64,000 nt of DNA from Microcebus murinus. Lineage: Eukaryota > Chordata > Mammalia > Primates > Cheirogaleidae. The stretch's first letter is position 1. Each line of letters begins with the position of its first letter. The notes beneath the pieces are model-generated. The model searched no databases, was not told where the DNA came from, and saw only the letters and a program-made list of their open reading frames with translations. Of the stretch, positions 63,851 to 64,000 are shown one piece after another. The stretch lies in assembly GCF_040939455.1 (NCBI RefSeq), contig NC_134109.1:69728501-69792500 (forward strand), read 5' to 3'. A program made the translations under genes and the position numbers.

Positions 63851-64000
63851 CATCGCTGGAAGGGGAAGGAGGGATACAGAGGGGAAGAGAGAACTGGGAA
63901 GTCTGTCAGATTGCGGTCAGAGGGGGCGCTGGGGGAGAAACAGGGAAGACCAGCAAAACTAGCCAGAGAGTGTGCGGGTGTCACTCTGCCCAGTCCTCCT

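Overview
This is nuclear DNA from a primate, most likely a strepsirrhine (lemur/loris group). About forty Alu elements carry a strepsirrhine-type dimer: left arm with 'agcactctgggaggc', middle A-rich linker 'ctataaatagaaagaaatt', right arm with 'ttgaggttgctgtgagcta'. The four genes and their order match human 14q11.2 read in reverse. I cannot resolve the species.

Layout. (1) 134-6039, + strand: the last 13 coding exons of PRMT5 (residues 151-637 by human numbering), then its 3'UTR and poly(A) signal near 6400. (2) 7.87-20.09 kb, + strand: complete RBM23, with a CpG/NRF1/YY1/CRE-type promoter, a noncoding first exon, 12 coding exons plus a terminal exon that supplies the stop, giving 442 aa. 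(3) 20.1-30.5 kb: intergenic, mostly Alu, L2, MIR, MaLR and L1 fragments. (4) 30.5-35.7 kb, - strand: complete REM2, 5 exons, 340 aa, with a TATA-type promoter. (5) 35.7-40.4 kb: spacer between REM2 and LRP10. (6) 40.4-46.6 kb, - strand: complete LRP10, 7 coding exons, 713 aa, with a CpG-island promoter. (7) 46.9-60 kb: Alu-dense intergenic DNA. (8) 60-64 kb: GC-rich DNA with a possible minus-strand transcript end. By synteny this could be the distal 3'UTR of MMP14, but no MMP14 coding sequence is visible.

The genes are not an operon and do not work as one pathway. PRMT5 is the type II arginine methyltransferase of the methylosome. RBM23 is an SR-like splicing coactivator of the CAPER family. 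REM2 is an RGK-family GTPase that restrains voltage-gated calcium channels. LRP10 is a CUB/LDLa trafficking receptor. All four frames close exactly across their splice junctions, so all look intact.

I found no new molecular system. The most interesting details are small: three in-frame splice donors created by a 21-bp tandem repeat in LRP10; three palindromes spaced about 90 bp apart in the REM2 3'UTR; an L1-mobilised U6 snRNA fragment with a perfect 15-bp target duplication; several very short L1-type insertions; a duplicated segment shared by two REM2 introns; and a long composite Alu with only one target duplication.
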